From: Phialophora verrucosa | Taxonomy: Eukaryota > Ascomycota > Eurotiomycetes > Chaetothyriales > Herpotrichiellaceae | Assembly (NCBI GenBank): GCA_002099365.1 | Contig: MSED01000014.1 | Coordinates: 1,054,001 to 1,118,000, forward strand | Length of the DNA stretch: 64,000 bases | Direction of reading: 5' to 3' | Shown: piece by piece, positions 1 to 10,609 of the stretch | Numbering within the stretch: the first letter of the stretch is position 1 | Layout of the letters: each line of letters starts with the position of its first letter | Notes under the pieces: model-generated | The model's input: only the letters and a program-made list of their open reading frames with translations | Database searches by the model: none | Told to the model about the DNA's origin: nothing | Program-made: the position numbers and the translations under genes

Positions 1-253
1 CCTTGATATTCTTATCCTTCTTGACACACATGACTCTGTGGGCAGTATGGGCTGGTTCTGATATCCCCGTATTGAATGAGAATTCCAATTCAAGTGCTCT
101 TGGCTCGACGTGATGGGTTTGCAACCATATCTGCTGGCTAACAACCTTGGTTAAAGTGTCGAGCCCTACTGGCTCATGACCTTCGACATTGATTGTAAAA
201 TCGAGCACATCGAATGTCTCAGTTAGCGGCAGCTGTCCAGTGACAGTTTTCAT
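1..253 (-). CDS. N-terminal part of an unknown protein, cut by the left window edge
   Basis: Read on the minus strand, an ATG at 253 opens a frame that stays open for 84 codons and runs off the window. The peptide begins MKTVTGQLPLTETFDVLDF and continues with a mixed, protein-like composition (TINVEGHEPVGL, then SQQIWLQTHHVEPRALELEF). I do not recognise the family. The frame remains open for a few codons before this ATG, so the true start could lie in an upstream exon. The gene is incomplete; its function cannot be named. Confidence rests only on the open frame and composition. Confidence 0.4.
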   Translation of the reverse strand, partial: MKTVTGQLPLTETFDVLDFTINVEGHEPVGLDTLTKVVSQQIWLQTHHVEPRALELEFSFNTGISEPAHTAHRVMCVKKDKNIK

Positions 254-434
254 GTCGACACCGCGACAGTAGAGCTATCTCGTCGCCCTCCGTCATGGAG
301 CCGATCAAATCAAGCTCACCCAGTACCAAACCGAAGCAACACGACAACTTCGAACCTAGGAACCACTGCCGTACTCTTCATGCCCAAACCGTACCGGGCT
401 TGCGACATCTCTGTTACAGTCTCTGTTTGACGGA

Positions 435-605
435 TCACCCTCGGTAGGCCTGCACGAATCCGTTGGTTTTCTTTGTGTCGGCGACGCAATCAAGCAAGGC
501 GTAGGAGAAGAAATCTGGCCAGCCACGTGTGTCGTGTTGGGCCATAAATATCTCGGGGTGATTCTGTATGGTGTCTGAGGATTTGGGATAGGAGCGGAAG
601 CTGTG
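435..605 (-). CDS. Possible 3' terminal exon of an unrecognised gene
   Basis: A minus-strand frame ending in TGA at 435 reads FRSYPKSSDTIQNHPEIF, then MAQHDTRGWPDFFSYALLDC, then VADTKKTNGFVQAYRG before the stop. Its third codon positions are rich in C, as in the real genes here. A candidate AG acceptor lies at about 603-605, which would make this the last exon of a multi-exon gene. No convincing upstream exon was found between 606 and 3000. It may be a relic or a chance open frame. No function is assigned. Confidence 0.25.
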   Translation of the reverse strand, partial: HSFRSYPKSSDTIQNHPEIFMAQHDTRGWPDFFSYALLDCVADTKKTNGFVQAYRG

Positions 606-716
606 GGCTGTCGTCAGCAAAGCGTGGCGCAGTCTGATAGGAGGGCACCAAGTGAGGTTCAGAACATGGTGATGCCTACGAATTTTGCCGCTCTGCGATG
701 GTAGACGAGGGTTCAT

Positions 717-3046
717 CGTCCTGGCGCGTCGTAAGTACCGCGCGGCGCTGGCGCAATTGCTTTCGTTGCTTCATTCCAGCACGGTCCTTTTGGGCAACTA
801 GACACAAAAGAGCCTGTTGACGCACACTTTGGGGCCCTTTTGTGATACCTCTTTCGTTACAGCCGATTGGTTCTGGACTCTGCGACGTCAACCAAGGAGC
901 CCAACTGTGGCCCTGTCCATTGTGGATGGTCCCGCGGTGACTTTGCCTGCCAATTGCTCTTCGCTCGACCGCGTCCACATCATGCAGCCTCCTCCGCAGT
1001 CGGTTTCAACATGTGTGTTGGCAGGGCAAAGGTGCCTCAAAAGGATTGACATAGTTCATCTTTCAGTTTCACATTGCGAGAAAACATGGTTGGCATGGCG
1101 GTCTGGCCATTTCAGCAACGTGCTGCAGCCAGCACACAGCCCCGCCAGCTGTCTTCGCCGTGAATGGTCATGGGGGGAGAAACGTTTGAGGTTCCAGAAA
1201 AGTGTCGAGAGAGTGACCGCGTCGAAATGGAGCAAGGAGCCTTCAGGGATTTGACGATGCAGTTGTCGTCAAGGCCGGATCCGATGAAAGCAAACGCAGT
1301 CCATGTTTTACGCAGGAGGGAACAACGGAGAAGTCTACGAGTCCAGCACGATGAGACGGCTTACCTCCAGGAAGTGGTCCCGCGTTTGTGCGCGTTGAAA
1401 CAGGCAATTGTGCCTAAACACTATATTTAGAGAGCGAGATCCGTCTCACAGCGTTGGGCGAGGAAGCCCTCGGCCATCGCTCCCCCAAGGACGCCGGTGA
1501 GAAGGTCCGACTTTCAAGGAGAGCAATATGTCGACCTTGGAGAGCGTAATCAGCGAAATGGAATCATTTGGAGGGTACTCCGTATATATCATCTCAGTCC
1601 AGAGGCTCCAACCGATCCCGGCCATCCATATTGCATCAGCCACGCAGGTGGCGTTTGCCAACCTGCAGACTAAGGCGGACAAGGAGGGAGTGCATGCTGT
1701 AAGCAAGGATCGGCTACGTGCATGATCGGCTCGATATCTTGACCTCGTCCCTTCTTCGTGCGACCACCCAATCTGTCTTTCTCCAAAGCCCGATGACAAC
1801 CTGATCATGAAACATGCCGAGCGAGCGCGTGAGGGCGCTGTGGCCCGGTGTTCGGGTCATGCGCTTTAATATATGCTCGTAAACAGACGGGCTGACGGGC
1901 TCGCCGGCTCTCTCGGGGCAGATCAGCGGCCTGCGCCTCAATCGTTGTCGTGCAGAGTTTCGCCCCTCGAGCTGATCCAACGTTATCAATATGTAAGATG
2001 TGGCATTCTGGTCCAAGATGGAAAGCTCTCAGAGAGATCTCATCCCCAGCTTACGATTGGGCCACTCGAAGACAATGAGGGCCCCATGACAGCCCGGTGA
2101 GGACGCTTCTGGCACTTGCTACTTCTTTTCGACGGCCTAGGCTCCATCCAATCGCGTGTGCGATTGATGCAGATTCGCTGCCTGCGATTCTTTGAATGCG
2201 TTTGTTTTCGCCAGCCTCGGTACGCGCTTTGCTAGTGGCGAGACTGCGCGGCGTGTCTGCCTTGGTACCTCCGCAAAAGTCACCCAAGCAGCGATTCTAC
2301 GACATCTGGCGCCACGATACGCGGAACTTTTGCTCGCACCGTGCCCCCGGTTCCATTGCACCGTCAGATGCTTCTGGACCCAAAATAGGTGAGTCATCAG
2401 CGGATCCTGAGGCCACAGAGACGCTTCCCCCCTCCCCGTTCCCAGCACACCCTAACACTTTGCACGCCCTCGTCATGTGAAAGCCAAAACGGGGAGGGGG
2501 GTGCGCTTGGGCGGGCGTTGCGGTTTGCGACCCAAAATGGCAACGCACACAACCCTCGTTCCCAAGGCTCCCACGTCAGTCAGGCACACACACCCCCCCG
2601 GGGCTGATGGGTAAGCGGCGGCCCTGTGATTCACTGACATATATGTGTGCGCGCTCTCTTCGCCAACCTTTGCTGCGAAGAGAAGGATGCTCCACGGTCC
2701 TCGGCCTGATTTGCCTGTTGTGGCGCATGACTCTGCTGGCTCACAGTCGCTAATCGGACAGGCCACTCTATGTCTAGCGTCTACTTTAGCCTACTGAGTG
2801 CCTACGAATTCGAATCATCATGGTACACAGCCTTGCAGGCGACGACCGATCTTGCATGCCGTCTGGGCTCCATATAACTCTGGGCGAAGCACGGTATTTG
2901 CCATGTCGGCCGCTTGAGACCACCTGTTGGCGTTTCGCTCTTTGCTGATACCGAAGCCGCCGCCGCCGCCGCTCTCACCACGCAACGACGACCAAACCAT
3001 ACCTCAGTCTTTTTTCCCTTGCTGCTCTCCGCAACGGGTCGTCAAC
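717..3046. other. Long gap upstream of the C2H2 gene; no supported gene
   Basis: About 2.3 kb with only short, mutually overlapping open frames on both strands, none with a recognisable domain. Small C runs occur near 2430-2600. Part of it is presumably promoter and leader for the zinc-finger gene starting at 3047. The last 100 bases before that start are open in the same frame and Pro-rich, so the leader could be over-translated by a naive gene caller. Confidence 0.4.
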
Positions 3047-3982
3047 ATGATCATGAGGGATAGCTATCCAGTTTCGCCTCCCAGCGACACCGACCCGGCA
3101 GCATACATATCGACCAACACCACCAACAGCCCCGACACCAAGACCATCGCCGCTGCGCACATCGTCATGGCCGATGGGCTCGCGGCGTCGTCGTCGCTGC
3201 TGGCAGACACCAACACCACCCCGACCAAAGCCCAGGGAGCATTCCGGCGGACGAGATCCCCGCCGCGCAACGAACATGGCCAGATGTTCTGCGACCACGT
3301 CAACTGCCGGGGCAAAACCAACCAGACGTTCAAGAGAGTGTGCGAATGGAACAAGCACATGGACCGACACGAGCGGCCGTACAAGTGTCGCGAATCCGGA
3401 TGCGAGCTCAACCCGGGCTTCACCTACTCGGGCGGCCTGCTGAGGCACCAGCGCGAGGTCCACAAGATGCACCTGTCGACCAAGCAGCCGCTGTTCTGTC
3501 CGTTCCCCAACTGCAACCGCAGCTCCGGCACCGGCTTCACCCGCAAGGAAAACCTCGAGGAGCACAAGCGGCGCCGACACCTGGAAGAGCTGTCCGACCG
3601 TGATGCCGGTGAAGCGTCGGTAGCGATGGCGACGGCGACGATGACGACGACAACAACAGCGGTCTCGCAAGAACCATCTGCGAAGCGACGGAGAATCTCC
3701 ACCGCCACAGAAGTGCAGGTGCAAGGACGTGGACAGCAGCAGCAGCAGCAGCAGTTAGGCAGCAATGTGGCACAGACCATGGACAACAACAACGCCGCCA
3801 TGGTCGGAACGGCCGAGAGCCAATTGATCCAACATCTGCGGGAAGAGATCCGACAAAAGGAAGAATTCATCCGCCGCCAAGCCACCGAGATCCATCGCCT
3901 CCAGAACCTGCTCCGCTCCTTGCCACCGCAGGCCATCTATCACATGCAGCAGACGCGGATGCCTGGGAGTGGCGTTGGATGA
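3047..3982 (+). CDS. C2H2 zinc-finger protein with C-terminal coiled coil
   Basis: A single-exon gene of 311 residues from the ATG at 3047. The frame is open further upstream, but only from a TTG. The N-terminal 75 residues are low-complexity Ser/Thr/Pro. Three C2H2-type fingers follow at about residues 80-190. They include MFCDHVNC with HMDRH, YKCRESGC with LLRHQREVH, and LFCPFPNC with EEHKRRRH. After them come a basic KRRR stretch, a run of seven Gln encoded by CAG, and a C-terminal Glu/Arg/Leu heptad segment (LREEIRQKEEFIRRQ) likely to be a dimerising coiled coil. The fingers suggest sequence-specific DNA binding in the nucleus; targets are unknown. The spacing in the second and third fingers is longer than canonical, as in many Pezizomycotina C2H2 proteins. 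Confidence 0.85.
   Translation: MIMRDSYPVSPPSDTDPAAYISTNTTNSPDTKTIAAAHIVMADGLAASSSLLADTNTTPTKAQGAFRRTRSPPRNEHGQMFCDHVNCRGKTNQTFKRVCEWNKHMDRHERPYKCRESGCELNPGFTYSGGLLRHQREVHKMHLSTKQPLFCPFPNCNRSSGTGFTRKENLEEHKRRRHLEELSDRDAGEASVAMATATMTTTTTAVSQEPSAKRRRISTATEVQVQGRGQQQQQQQLGSNVAQTMDNNNAAMVGTAESQLIQHLREEIRQKEEFIRRQATEIHRLQNLLRSLPPQAIYHMQQTRMPGSGVG
3734..3754 (+). repeat. (CAG)7 coding microsatellite
   Basis: Seven CAG triplets encode seven consecutive Gln residues between the zinc fingers and the coiled coil of the C2H2 protein. Such a run is prone to length change between strains. Confidence 0.9.
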
Positions 3983-6284
3983 ACGAATGTGTATTGATTT
4001 GAGCTGCCTTGCGTTTGCTTTTGTTTCTTTGGTTAGCGGCGTTGAGGAAGAGTGGGTATTAAATCACCCCAGGCATGGAATATGGACAGGAACATGGACA
4101 TGGACGGATATACGCAAGTCCATTGATGATACCAACGATACCACACAACTCAACGCGAACACGCGCTCTCATGTATCTTGTACACAAGTAATTATCTTGC
4201 ATCTTGTACTCTTGTACCTTTGGACCTGCTTAGACGTCTCCCCATATCCATACTCTGTATACAATCCAGTACAGTCTCTGCTCTGCTGACGGAATGAGAA
4301 TAGAAAGTGAAGGCTTGAGGATCCTACGATCCCAATCTCTGTACATGTGCTGTGCTGTGCCTATCCTTACCGTACCTGTGCTGTGCCTATGCTTACTGTA
4401 CCTGTACCTGTGCTGTGCTGTGCTGTGCCTATCCTTGCTGTGCTGTGCTGTGCCTATCCTTACTGTGATTACCTGCGCTGTGCCTATCCTGTACTGTACT
4501 GTAGCTGTAGCTGTACCTGTGGTGTGCCTACCCCGTAGCTTAGCGTGCTTAGTTGCTGACTGACGCCGCCCCGTCGACCTCGTCAGCCTCGTCGATTGAA
4601 AATCCCAATAACCGTGATATGAGTCAGGACACAGCACACAGCACACAGTACGAGGCAGTACAACACAGTCTCCAGTCCAGTATGCTCCACTGCGCGTACA
4701 GCGTGAAATGTACACGGTACACGGACGGGACTTTGGGGGGACCGGATCCCGACATGCGAGCTGCGAGCTGCGACAGGCGAAAATCGAAAATTCCAAACAT
4801 CCAAGCATCCAGGCAGAAGCAATTTAATAGTGCCTTTTACCTGACCTGCCTGATTCGCATGCTTGACCTAAGCTACTAGATCGGGTAGGTCGAAGTAGTT
4901 CGAGTAGTCTGAGTGTCCGAGTGCGAATGTACCTCGTGAGCATGAGAGAGTATTGTGCGTCATGCGCCATGTGTCAGGACCCAGTCCTCCGTCTCCGTAC
5001 TGTATACTCTGTAACTGTGACCGTGCGCGCGTCGAGTTGAGCTGGGTTGCCACCCCAAGAACATCCATACGAGAACCAGGACGAACAAAACCAAGGCGGC
5101 AGTCCAGGTGTGCGCCACGGCTACAGGTAGGCACTCTTACGAGTACTGTACAGACGTGGCTCTGGCAATACGACAAGGCTCCTCGTACCTCGTAAGCGTA
5201 AGCGTATTGCTGCCTGAGGCGGAATTCTCGCGCGCCACGTACGCGCCACGCACGCGCGCCACCGCCCGATGATCCGGCACGGATTAACGATAGGCCGGGA
5301 CGGAAAAGGTCACATGACGGGGTTGTTCCCGCTGTCAATGTCGATATGCGAAGCGTCACGCGCCGCGTCACAGTAAGATACGAAGTACACTTGCAGGTTC
5401 GTGCGAGTGCGAGTGCGTGTCTTCTGCTAGAACAAGTAATGAAGGAGTACGGGGTGCCGAGTACTGAATGTTCCTTGTTTCCCACTTTCTTGTTCGCGTT
5501 TCCTGTTTTCATGTCATGTTTCCTGCTTTTCGACTCAGCCTACTGCTGTTTCCTGTGTACACAGCTCAGCTGCTCGACCTGGACTTGGACCTTTGACTTT
5601 GCATCTCGATCTCCTGATTCCTGATTCCTGATCTCTGATCTTGAACGACGCAGTCCTTGTCACTCGTTCTCCTACGTACTTGGTACTCCTTTCGCGATGC
5701 TGGAATTTGCGCGAACTTCGGTTTACCTGAATGCACGGTACGGACAAGACTACTCGTATCGATATCAGTATCAGTATCAGTGCCTGTCTTTCCACGTCCA
5801 GGTTTTGGCCATCTCATCCGTGTGCTTCGTTTGTGCTCTGCCTCCCGCCTTTCGCCTTCACACCCCTTTTACGTACGAGTATATCTCGTCGATCCTCCTT
5901 TCTTTGATGGAGGGGACCATTACCGTGCACTGAGCACTGTGTGTGTGCCCTCGTACTCGTAGGTCAAAATGGCTGGATCGTGCTCGACGCTCTTTTTCTA
6001 TCACGCGCCACGCAAGTCATTCTGCACGCATTGCGTGGGCATCGCTTCCGTTGGGTGTCGTGTGACGAGTTCCATGTCCGCCCACGGAAACACCCGCATG
6101 TCTTAGTACAGTATGTACCGCGAGTGCACACCTTTCGGCGGGCGTGACGATTTTTGGGGGTCCACAATAGCCACTGCTCAGTCTCAGGACCGGCGGACTG
6201 TGTACATGATCGTTTGGGTTTTCTTGACCAGGAGAAAAAAGAGCGGGAAGCGCAGTTCACCCCGTCGCGCGCGAGCTTCGTCAG
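3983..6284. other. Gene-poor, low-complexity intergenic region
   Basis: 2.3 kb with no supported gene. The first few hundred bases are probably 3' untranslated sequence of the zinc-finger gene. The rest carries tandem imperfect repeats (4340-4530), T/C-rich strings such as repeated TTTCCTG near 5480-5560, a short ATCAGT repeat near 5765-5780, CG-rich GCGCGCCACG variants near 5225-5265, and repeated TACTCGTA/TACGAGTA-like words. Open frames here are short and their peptides are repeat-derived. Confidence 0.6.
4340..4530. repeat. Imperfect tandem repeats of CTGTGCTGTGCCTATCCTTA type
   Basis: The words GCTGTGCTGTGCC, TATCCTTAC and TGTACCTGTA recur many times with small changes over about 190 bases. 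This is a decayed minisatellite. Open frames crossing it on both strands encode only repetitive Cys/Tyr/Val or His/Thr/Arg peptides and are not genes. Confidence 0.75.
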
Positions 6285-8354
6285 TCACCTTTCCTCGTGT
6301 AGCCTGATTTGACCTGCAACCTCGGGGAAGGCGTTCAGGAATTGTGCCGACACAGTCCAGTTGTCGTATCGGGTCACATGGTCCTGGAACCTTTGCGTCA
6401 ACACCGTCGTGCCGGTCAATGAGTCATGCTCGACGGCCATTTCGACCGGGTGAGGCCAGTTAACACTCCATTCTGCTTGGATCAGTGGGGTGAGCCAATC
6501 GCGAAGTTTGTTGGTGGCCGCATCTCTCACGGGGGGTCTGCCGGGCGGAGTCAGTCTTTCCTGTGGACTAGAAAGGCACGCACATTGGCGAGCGAGAGGG
6601 AGACCTACAGGGGGATCGTCTCGATGGCGCCGATGTGCGGGATCATGCACTGCGTCGGTGTCGGCTTCATCATGTCTGGAATCCTTTGATAGTTCTCTAG
6701 CGTGGGTACGAGATGCCACTGCGTCGGACGAGAATATTAGCTGTGCGCGTTGGGAAAAGTACATGTGAAGACCTCTGGCTGGACTCGACTCACTCGCATC
6801 ATGTGCGTGAGCAGACAGGCCGTAGCCAAGCGCACAAAGACATCGGTGTCGTAACTTCGGGAGACCTCGCACGCCCATGAGGCGCAGTCGAACTTGTCGC
6901 TCGCCCGTCGAGGGCGGAAGAACAGGTCGACGGCGACTCGGTCGGACTGGCCCAGGACGTCGGACGCAGGGACGCCGCTTTCGAGCATGCGCCGCGCTCC
7001 GAACAGGTAGTCGGTGTACGTCCGGCTCATCGGTGAGTCGTCCGGGACCACCAGGGGCAGGATGAGGTGTCTGGGGATGCGGAGCCTCGTGACCTGATCC
7101 TCCTGCGCCACACACAGATCCCACTCGTTCTGTCGCGGTTGGCCAGAGGGGAAGTTGGTGGCCAGCTCAAAGTATGGCGTGGCCGGGGATGAGGCGACCG
7201 TCAACGCACCCAATGAAAGGTCCGTGTTGATCATGGGGTATTGCGAACTCTGTCTCGAGGGCGCTCTGGCCGGCGACGGGGAGTCTGAGTGGAGCGGTTG
7301 AGGAGGCTCACGGTGGGCGGGGCCCCCTTCGGAAAACCGTCTGGACGGAGGCTCGAACTGCGTGAACTGCTGATCGTTAGTCGACGTGTCATCCCCAGCG
7401 CGAGTAGCAAAGCGGAGGGAGGGGAAAGGACCTGCGTCCGAATGCCCCGAGGCTATCTTGTATTTCCGGCCGCAGAGTCCATCGCGCCCTTTCGCCTCGT
7501 CTCGTCTTTGGCACGTTGAATCAAGGTCAGGGCTATACCTGCGGACGCGCATCCGCGCGACTACTTTGCGATCGTATGTGCAACACTGGGTGCCACATGG
7601 CACGTTCAGCTACACTCGGTATGCTGGGGCCTGCTCCATCAACAGGGTTTTTGCCGTCCGCCAGCCGAGTCGGCAGGCTGACTTTCTCTTTGTCTTCCGC
7701 CCTAAACGCCAGGAATCGCCGCAGGAGCGCCTCTCCCTGGGTCTCCGAACAGTTCTTCAACGAGAAGAGCAATGTGGAGATGGGCATGAGCCCCGGATCG
7801 GTAGTCTTCCCTCTGCCAGATTCCGAGGCTGCCGACCCGAAACTGGACATGTCGGCTGGGCTCTTGCCAGGCTTGACGTCCTCCAGCGCCGAGTCGGCGT
7901 CATCGGCCTGTGATGACATGGGTTCGTCTCCGTCTTCATCTCCGGACCGGCTCAGCTGGTGCTGGAGGGCGACGGTGATTTCCTGGTTCGTGGCGCCACT
8001 CCGGACATAGTCGAACAGGGCGTCAAGCCGCGGCGAGGGGCCTTCGCGAATGGCGTCGAGCAGAGTATTCAGCGCGTCTTGATAGTTCTTCGACTCGTCG
8101 ATCGTCCGCTGGAAGGCCGCTTTCCGTCTCATGTCGAGAGACAAGTCAATGACACACTCAGTGCCTAGCGTTTCGCAAAGCTGACAAGGTGCCGGTCCTC
8201 CAGAGCACTTGGTTTTGCGTTTCTTGCATGCCTCGCAGGCTGCTGAAACTCGGGCACTTGACGCCTTTTTCTTCGCCGATGGTGATTTCGCCGACTGGGT
8301 TTCCTTGGCTGGCTTTAGTGCCCGGGTGGTCGGAGGCTTTGGAGGTGAAGGCAT
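6285..8354 (-). CDS. Zn2Cys6 transcription factor, four exons
   Basis: Exons by splice signals and frame: 8354-7539, 7456-6794, 6718-6609 and 6537-6285, giving about 613 residues. The frame opens upstream only from a GTG, so the ATG at 8354 is taken. A binuclear zinc cluster lies near residues 40-67, spaced CX2CX6CX6CX2CX6C (CEACKKRKTKC, then CQLCETLGTEC), preceded by a basic Lys/Ala linker. The C-terminal third carries the pattern often seen in fungal regulators: RLATACLLTHMMRW, then RIPDMMKPTPTQCMIPHIG, then RDWLTPLIQAEWSVNWP, then QFLNAFPEVAGQIRLH. I recall this tail as the DUF3425-like region. It is likely a nuclear DNA-binding regulator; targets are unknown. The first intron acceptor (7457) was picked because it alone keeps the frame with a plausible AG. 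Confidence 0.8.
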
Positions 8355-9463
8355 ATCTCGTTCGATGCTCGCATCGTTTCCCTCAGGCGCGAATGCCCAT
8401 TGCGCAGCTGGCCGGTGAGGTTGCTCCGCCTGTAACGTTCGGCCTCGGCCTGACTCGCGTGGAGACACTTTTCCCGGGGAGGGGGGTGTGGCAGCTCGAC
8501 GACAATCGAATCCCTGGTTTTCAGAACGTCGACTGAAGCGGTGCTAAGGTCGAGGTAGTCTCATTTAAGAGAATTGAGCCGCTTTTTCCTACATTGGGCT
8601 GGATAGGCTATCCGAGTCAGAACCGCAGATTTCGAAAGCAAGGAATGGCACCCAGGCGCTCCCCTCTGTGGGCTTTCCAACGAGCGCCTGCCGATGGGGG
8701 GCTCGCTGGAGATGTACATCCCCGGCTGTCTGATTGGACAAGCACGGGCGCGGAGGGTCTGTCGAGCAGCCCACGCGTGCGAAAGCGGGTGGGTCAGGCG
8801 CATGAGAGGGTGCTGCCAAAACGCCACGACAGGTTCGAGAAATCTGAGCGGATGGAGCACAGCTGAGACAGCTTATCCCTCATCTGCAATTCCCCATGCT
8901 TGTCTTGTATCGGTGTGTTTTTGGGCGATCGGTGGCCAGGACCGCAGACTCCCTACTGCGCGCCAGGCCGTGCTGCGTCCTGGTGGGGGGCTGTCCTGCA
9001 GTTGAGAACTACGCCGGAAAACTGTTCCCCCCAGGCAAGTGTGATTGGCTTGGGTTTTGCCGTGGAGGGGATCGAGCGTGAAAAGCTTCCGGTCCTCGAC
9101 GATTGCCCGCACCGTTGCCCGCACGAGGTGCTTTCGAGGGCACACTGCGGGACATGATATGTATCACCGATCTGGGATCCTCTGCTGGTTGTCGTACGTG
9201 TCTGTGCCATCTCTGCTACGAAGGCAGGCCGCTTGAGACCCCCTGCCCAAACGAATCATATAGACACCAAGGCCTCGCCACGGAACCGACTGGACCTCTT
9301 GCACGAAGGATCCGTGGCTGGCTTATCTGGGTTTACCCAAAACCTGTGATGGTGCCAGACAAATACCAATGGCGAGTCCCAGCCACCTGACATCATGGTG
9401 AGAAATGCTCCCACCATCTTCCCTAGGCAGTCAGCCCGCCCTGCACGCCAATGCATGCCGCGG
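8355..9463. other. Intergenic region between the Zn2Cys6 and F-box genes
   Basis: 1.1 kb holding the promoter of the Zn2Cys6 gene (minus strand, start 8354) and the 3' flank of the F-box gene ending at 9464. Only short open frames without domains are seen. No repeat or RNA gene recognised. Confidence 0.4.
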
Positions 9464-10609
9464 TTAGGCCGGAATTCTTTCGCGAGCCACCCCCTGGCCT
9501 TCGCGAATGCTTCTGCGCCAGATGCCGGAACTTTGTTCCTGATACCGCCACCGATCATGGAGACGATCATTGAGGGCCGTTTCTAGATTCTGTCTCAAGC
9601 CTTCAATTTTAACGTCGTCCATTTGAAGCTCCTGGAGCTCGCCCTCGACCGTCAAGAAGAGGACAGTATGGGCGATCAACATCCACGACGTCTCGCACTC
9701 GTTCCATGGGTCATGGACGTCCAGCGCTCCACCCGCGACTTCCATTTCGTCATCAAACGCCGTGCTCCCGGGCTCCGGGCACAATTTCACGAACAGTCGC
9801 TGCAGTCTTTTCATCTTTCGGATGCACTTCAACACCTCGTCCACGTGGTTGTAGAAGGGGAAAATGGCGATGAATTCGAACTGCAGTAAGTTTGCGAACA
9901 GGTCCTCCCCTGGCGCGGAACTGCTAAAGTGAAGCGCTGTCAGAAGCGACGGCGTCCTGCGCAGGAAGAATTCGTACGTCGTGTAGGCCGAGAGGCTGGA
10001 CCCTTCGTTGTACAACATCGTCTCCCACGGGCGCCCCACCAGAAAATTCGGCAAGTTGTCGTAGTCGATCTTCGTCCGCGCGGCTTCTGGACTCTGGTCG
10101 AATCTGAGCACCTGCAACGGCATATCGAATGCCCAGGCGTCGTTGCTCCATGAATGGACGCTGGCCAGTTCGGCGAAAACCTCGGGCGGCGCAACGACGC
10201 TAAAGCGCGTTGCTGGGACTTCATTCAACAGCCGGGCCCACCACGCGGGATGGATGTGGTTATAGTGCCCAGACACGTGGACCACCAGACTCGACACTTG
10301 ATGTGAAAGGCTATGCTTCTTGAGGAAGGCCAGAAAGTCGCTTAGCAGTAGCGGATCGAGGACGGCGTGCTTGAAGAGCACAGGAAGCGCGAGCGCACGA
10401 AGAAGCCGGCACGCCAACGTGAGATTCTTCAGCGCATTCTGCCTGTTCAAGCCGGTGGGAACGCTCGTTAGCCGTATCCCATCGTCGGTCTCTCGCGGGC
10501 CCAGTGCTGATTTCGGTTTTTCGAGCAGCCCGACGTCAAACGGACTTGCGGTGTCGTGGAACTTAATGATCCGGGCTAGGATTTCGTTCGGAAGTTCGAG
10601 AAGCTGCAT
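9464..10609 (-). CDS. F-box-like protein, 381 residues
   Basis: Single exon from the ATG at 10609. An upstream extension of the frame is Gln/Ser-rich and judged to be leader. The protein opens MQLLELPNEILARIIKFHD, matching the Leu-Pro-x-Glu-Ile-Leu pattern of an F-box helix, followed by LTLACRLLRALALPVLFKHA, which resembles the second half of fungal F-box domains. No leucine-rich or WD repeat is evident in the remainder. Fungal proteins of this kind usually join the SCF ubiquitin ligase through Skp1, with an unknown substrate. The F-box is short, so this call is by pattern rather than by full-domain match. Confidence 0.6.
   Translation of the reverse strand: MQLLELPNEILARIIKFHDTASPFDVGLLEKPKSALGPRETDDGIRLTSVPTGLNRQNALKNLTLACRLLRALALPVLFKHAVLDPLLLSDFLAFLKKHSLSHQVSSLVVHVSGHYNHIHPAWWARLLNEVPATRFSVVAPPEVFAELASVHSWSNDAWAFDMPLQVLRFDQSPEAARTKIDYDNLPNFLVGRPWETMLYNEGSSLSAYTTYEFFLRRTPSLLTALHFSSSAPGEDLFANLLQFEFIAIFPFYNHVDEVLKCIRKMKRLQRLFVKLCPEPGSTAFDDEMEVAGGALDVHDPWNECETSWMLIAHTVLFLTVEGELQELQMDDVKIEGLRQNLETALNDRLHDRWRYQEQSSGIWRRSIREGQGVARERIPA

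Noticed and set aside
2907..2926. GGCCGCTTGAGACC word shared with 9226-9245
   Set aside because: A 14-base match (plus four more after one mismatch) is expected by chance several times in 64 kb.
2975..3724. 249-codon minus-strand frame
   Set aside because: It is the mirror of the C2H2 gene; Arg/Val-rich translation is a by-product of C-ending codons on the true strand.
4294..4808. Overlapping frames encoding Cys/Tyr- and His/Thr/Arg-repeat peptides
   Set aside because: They are translations of a noncoding minisatellite.
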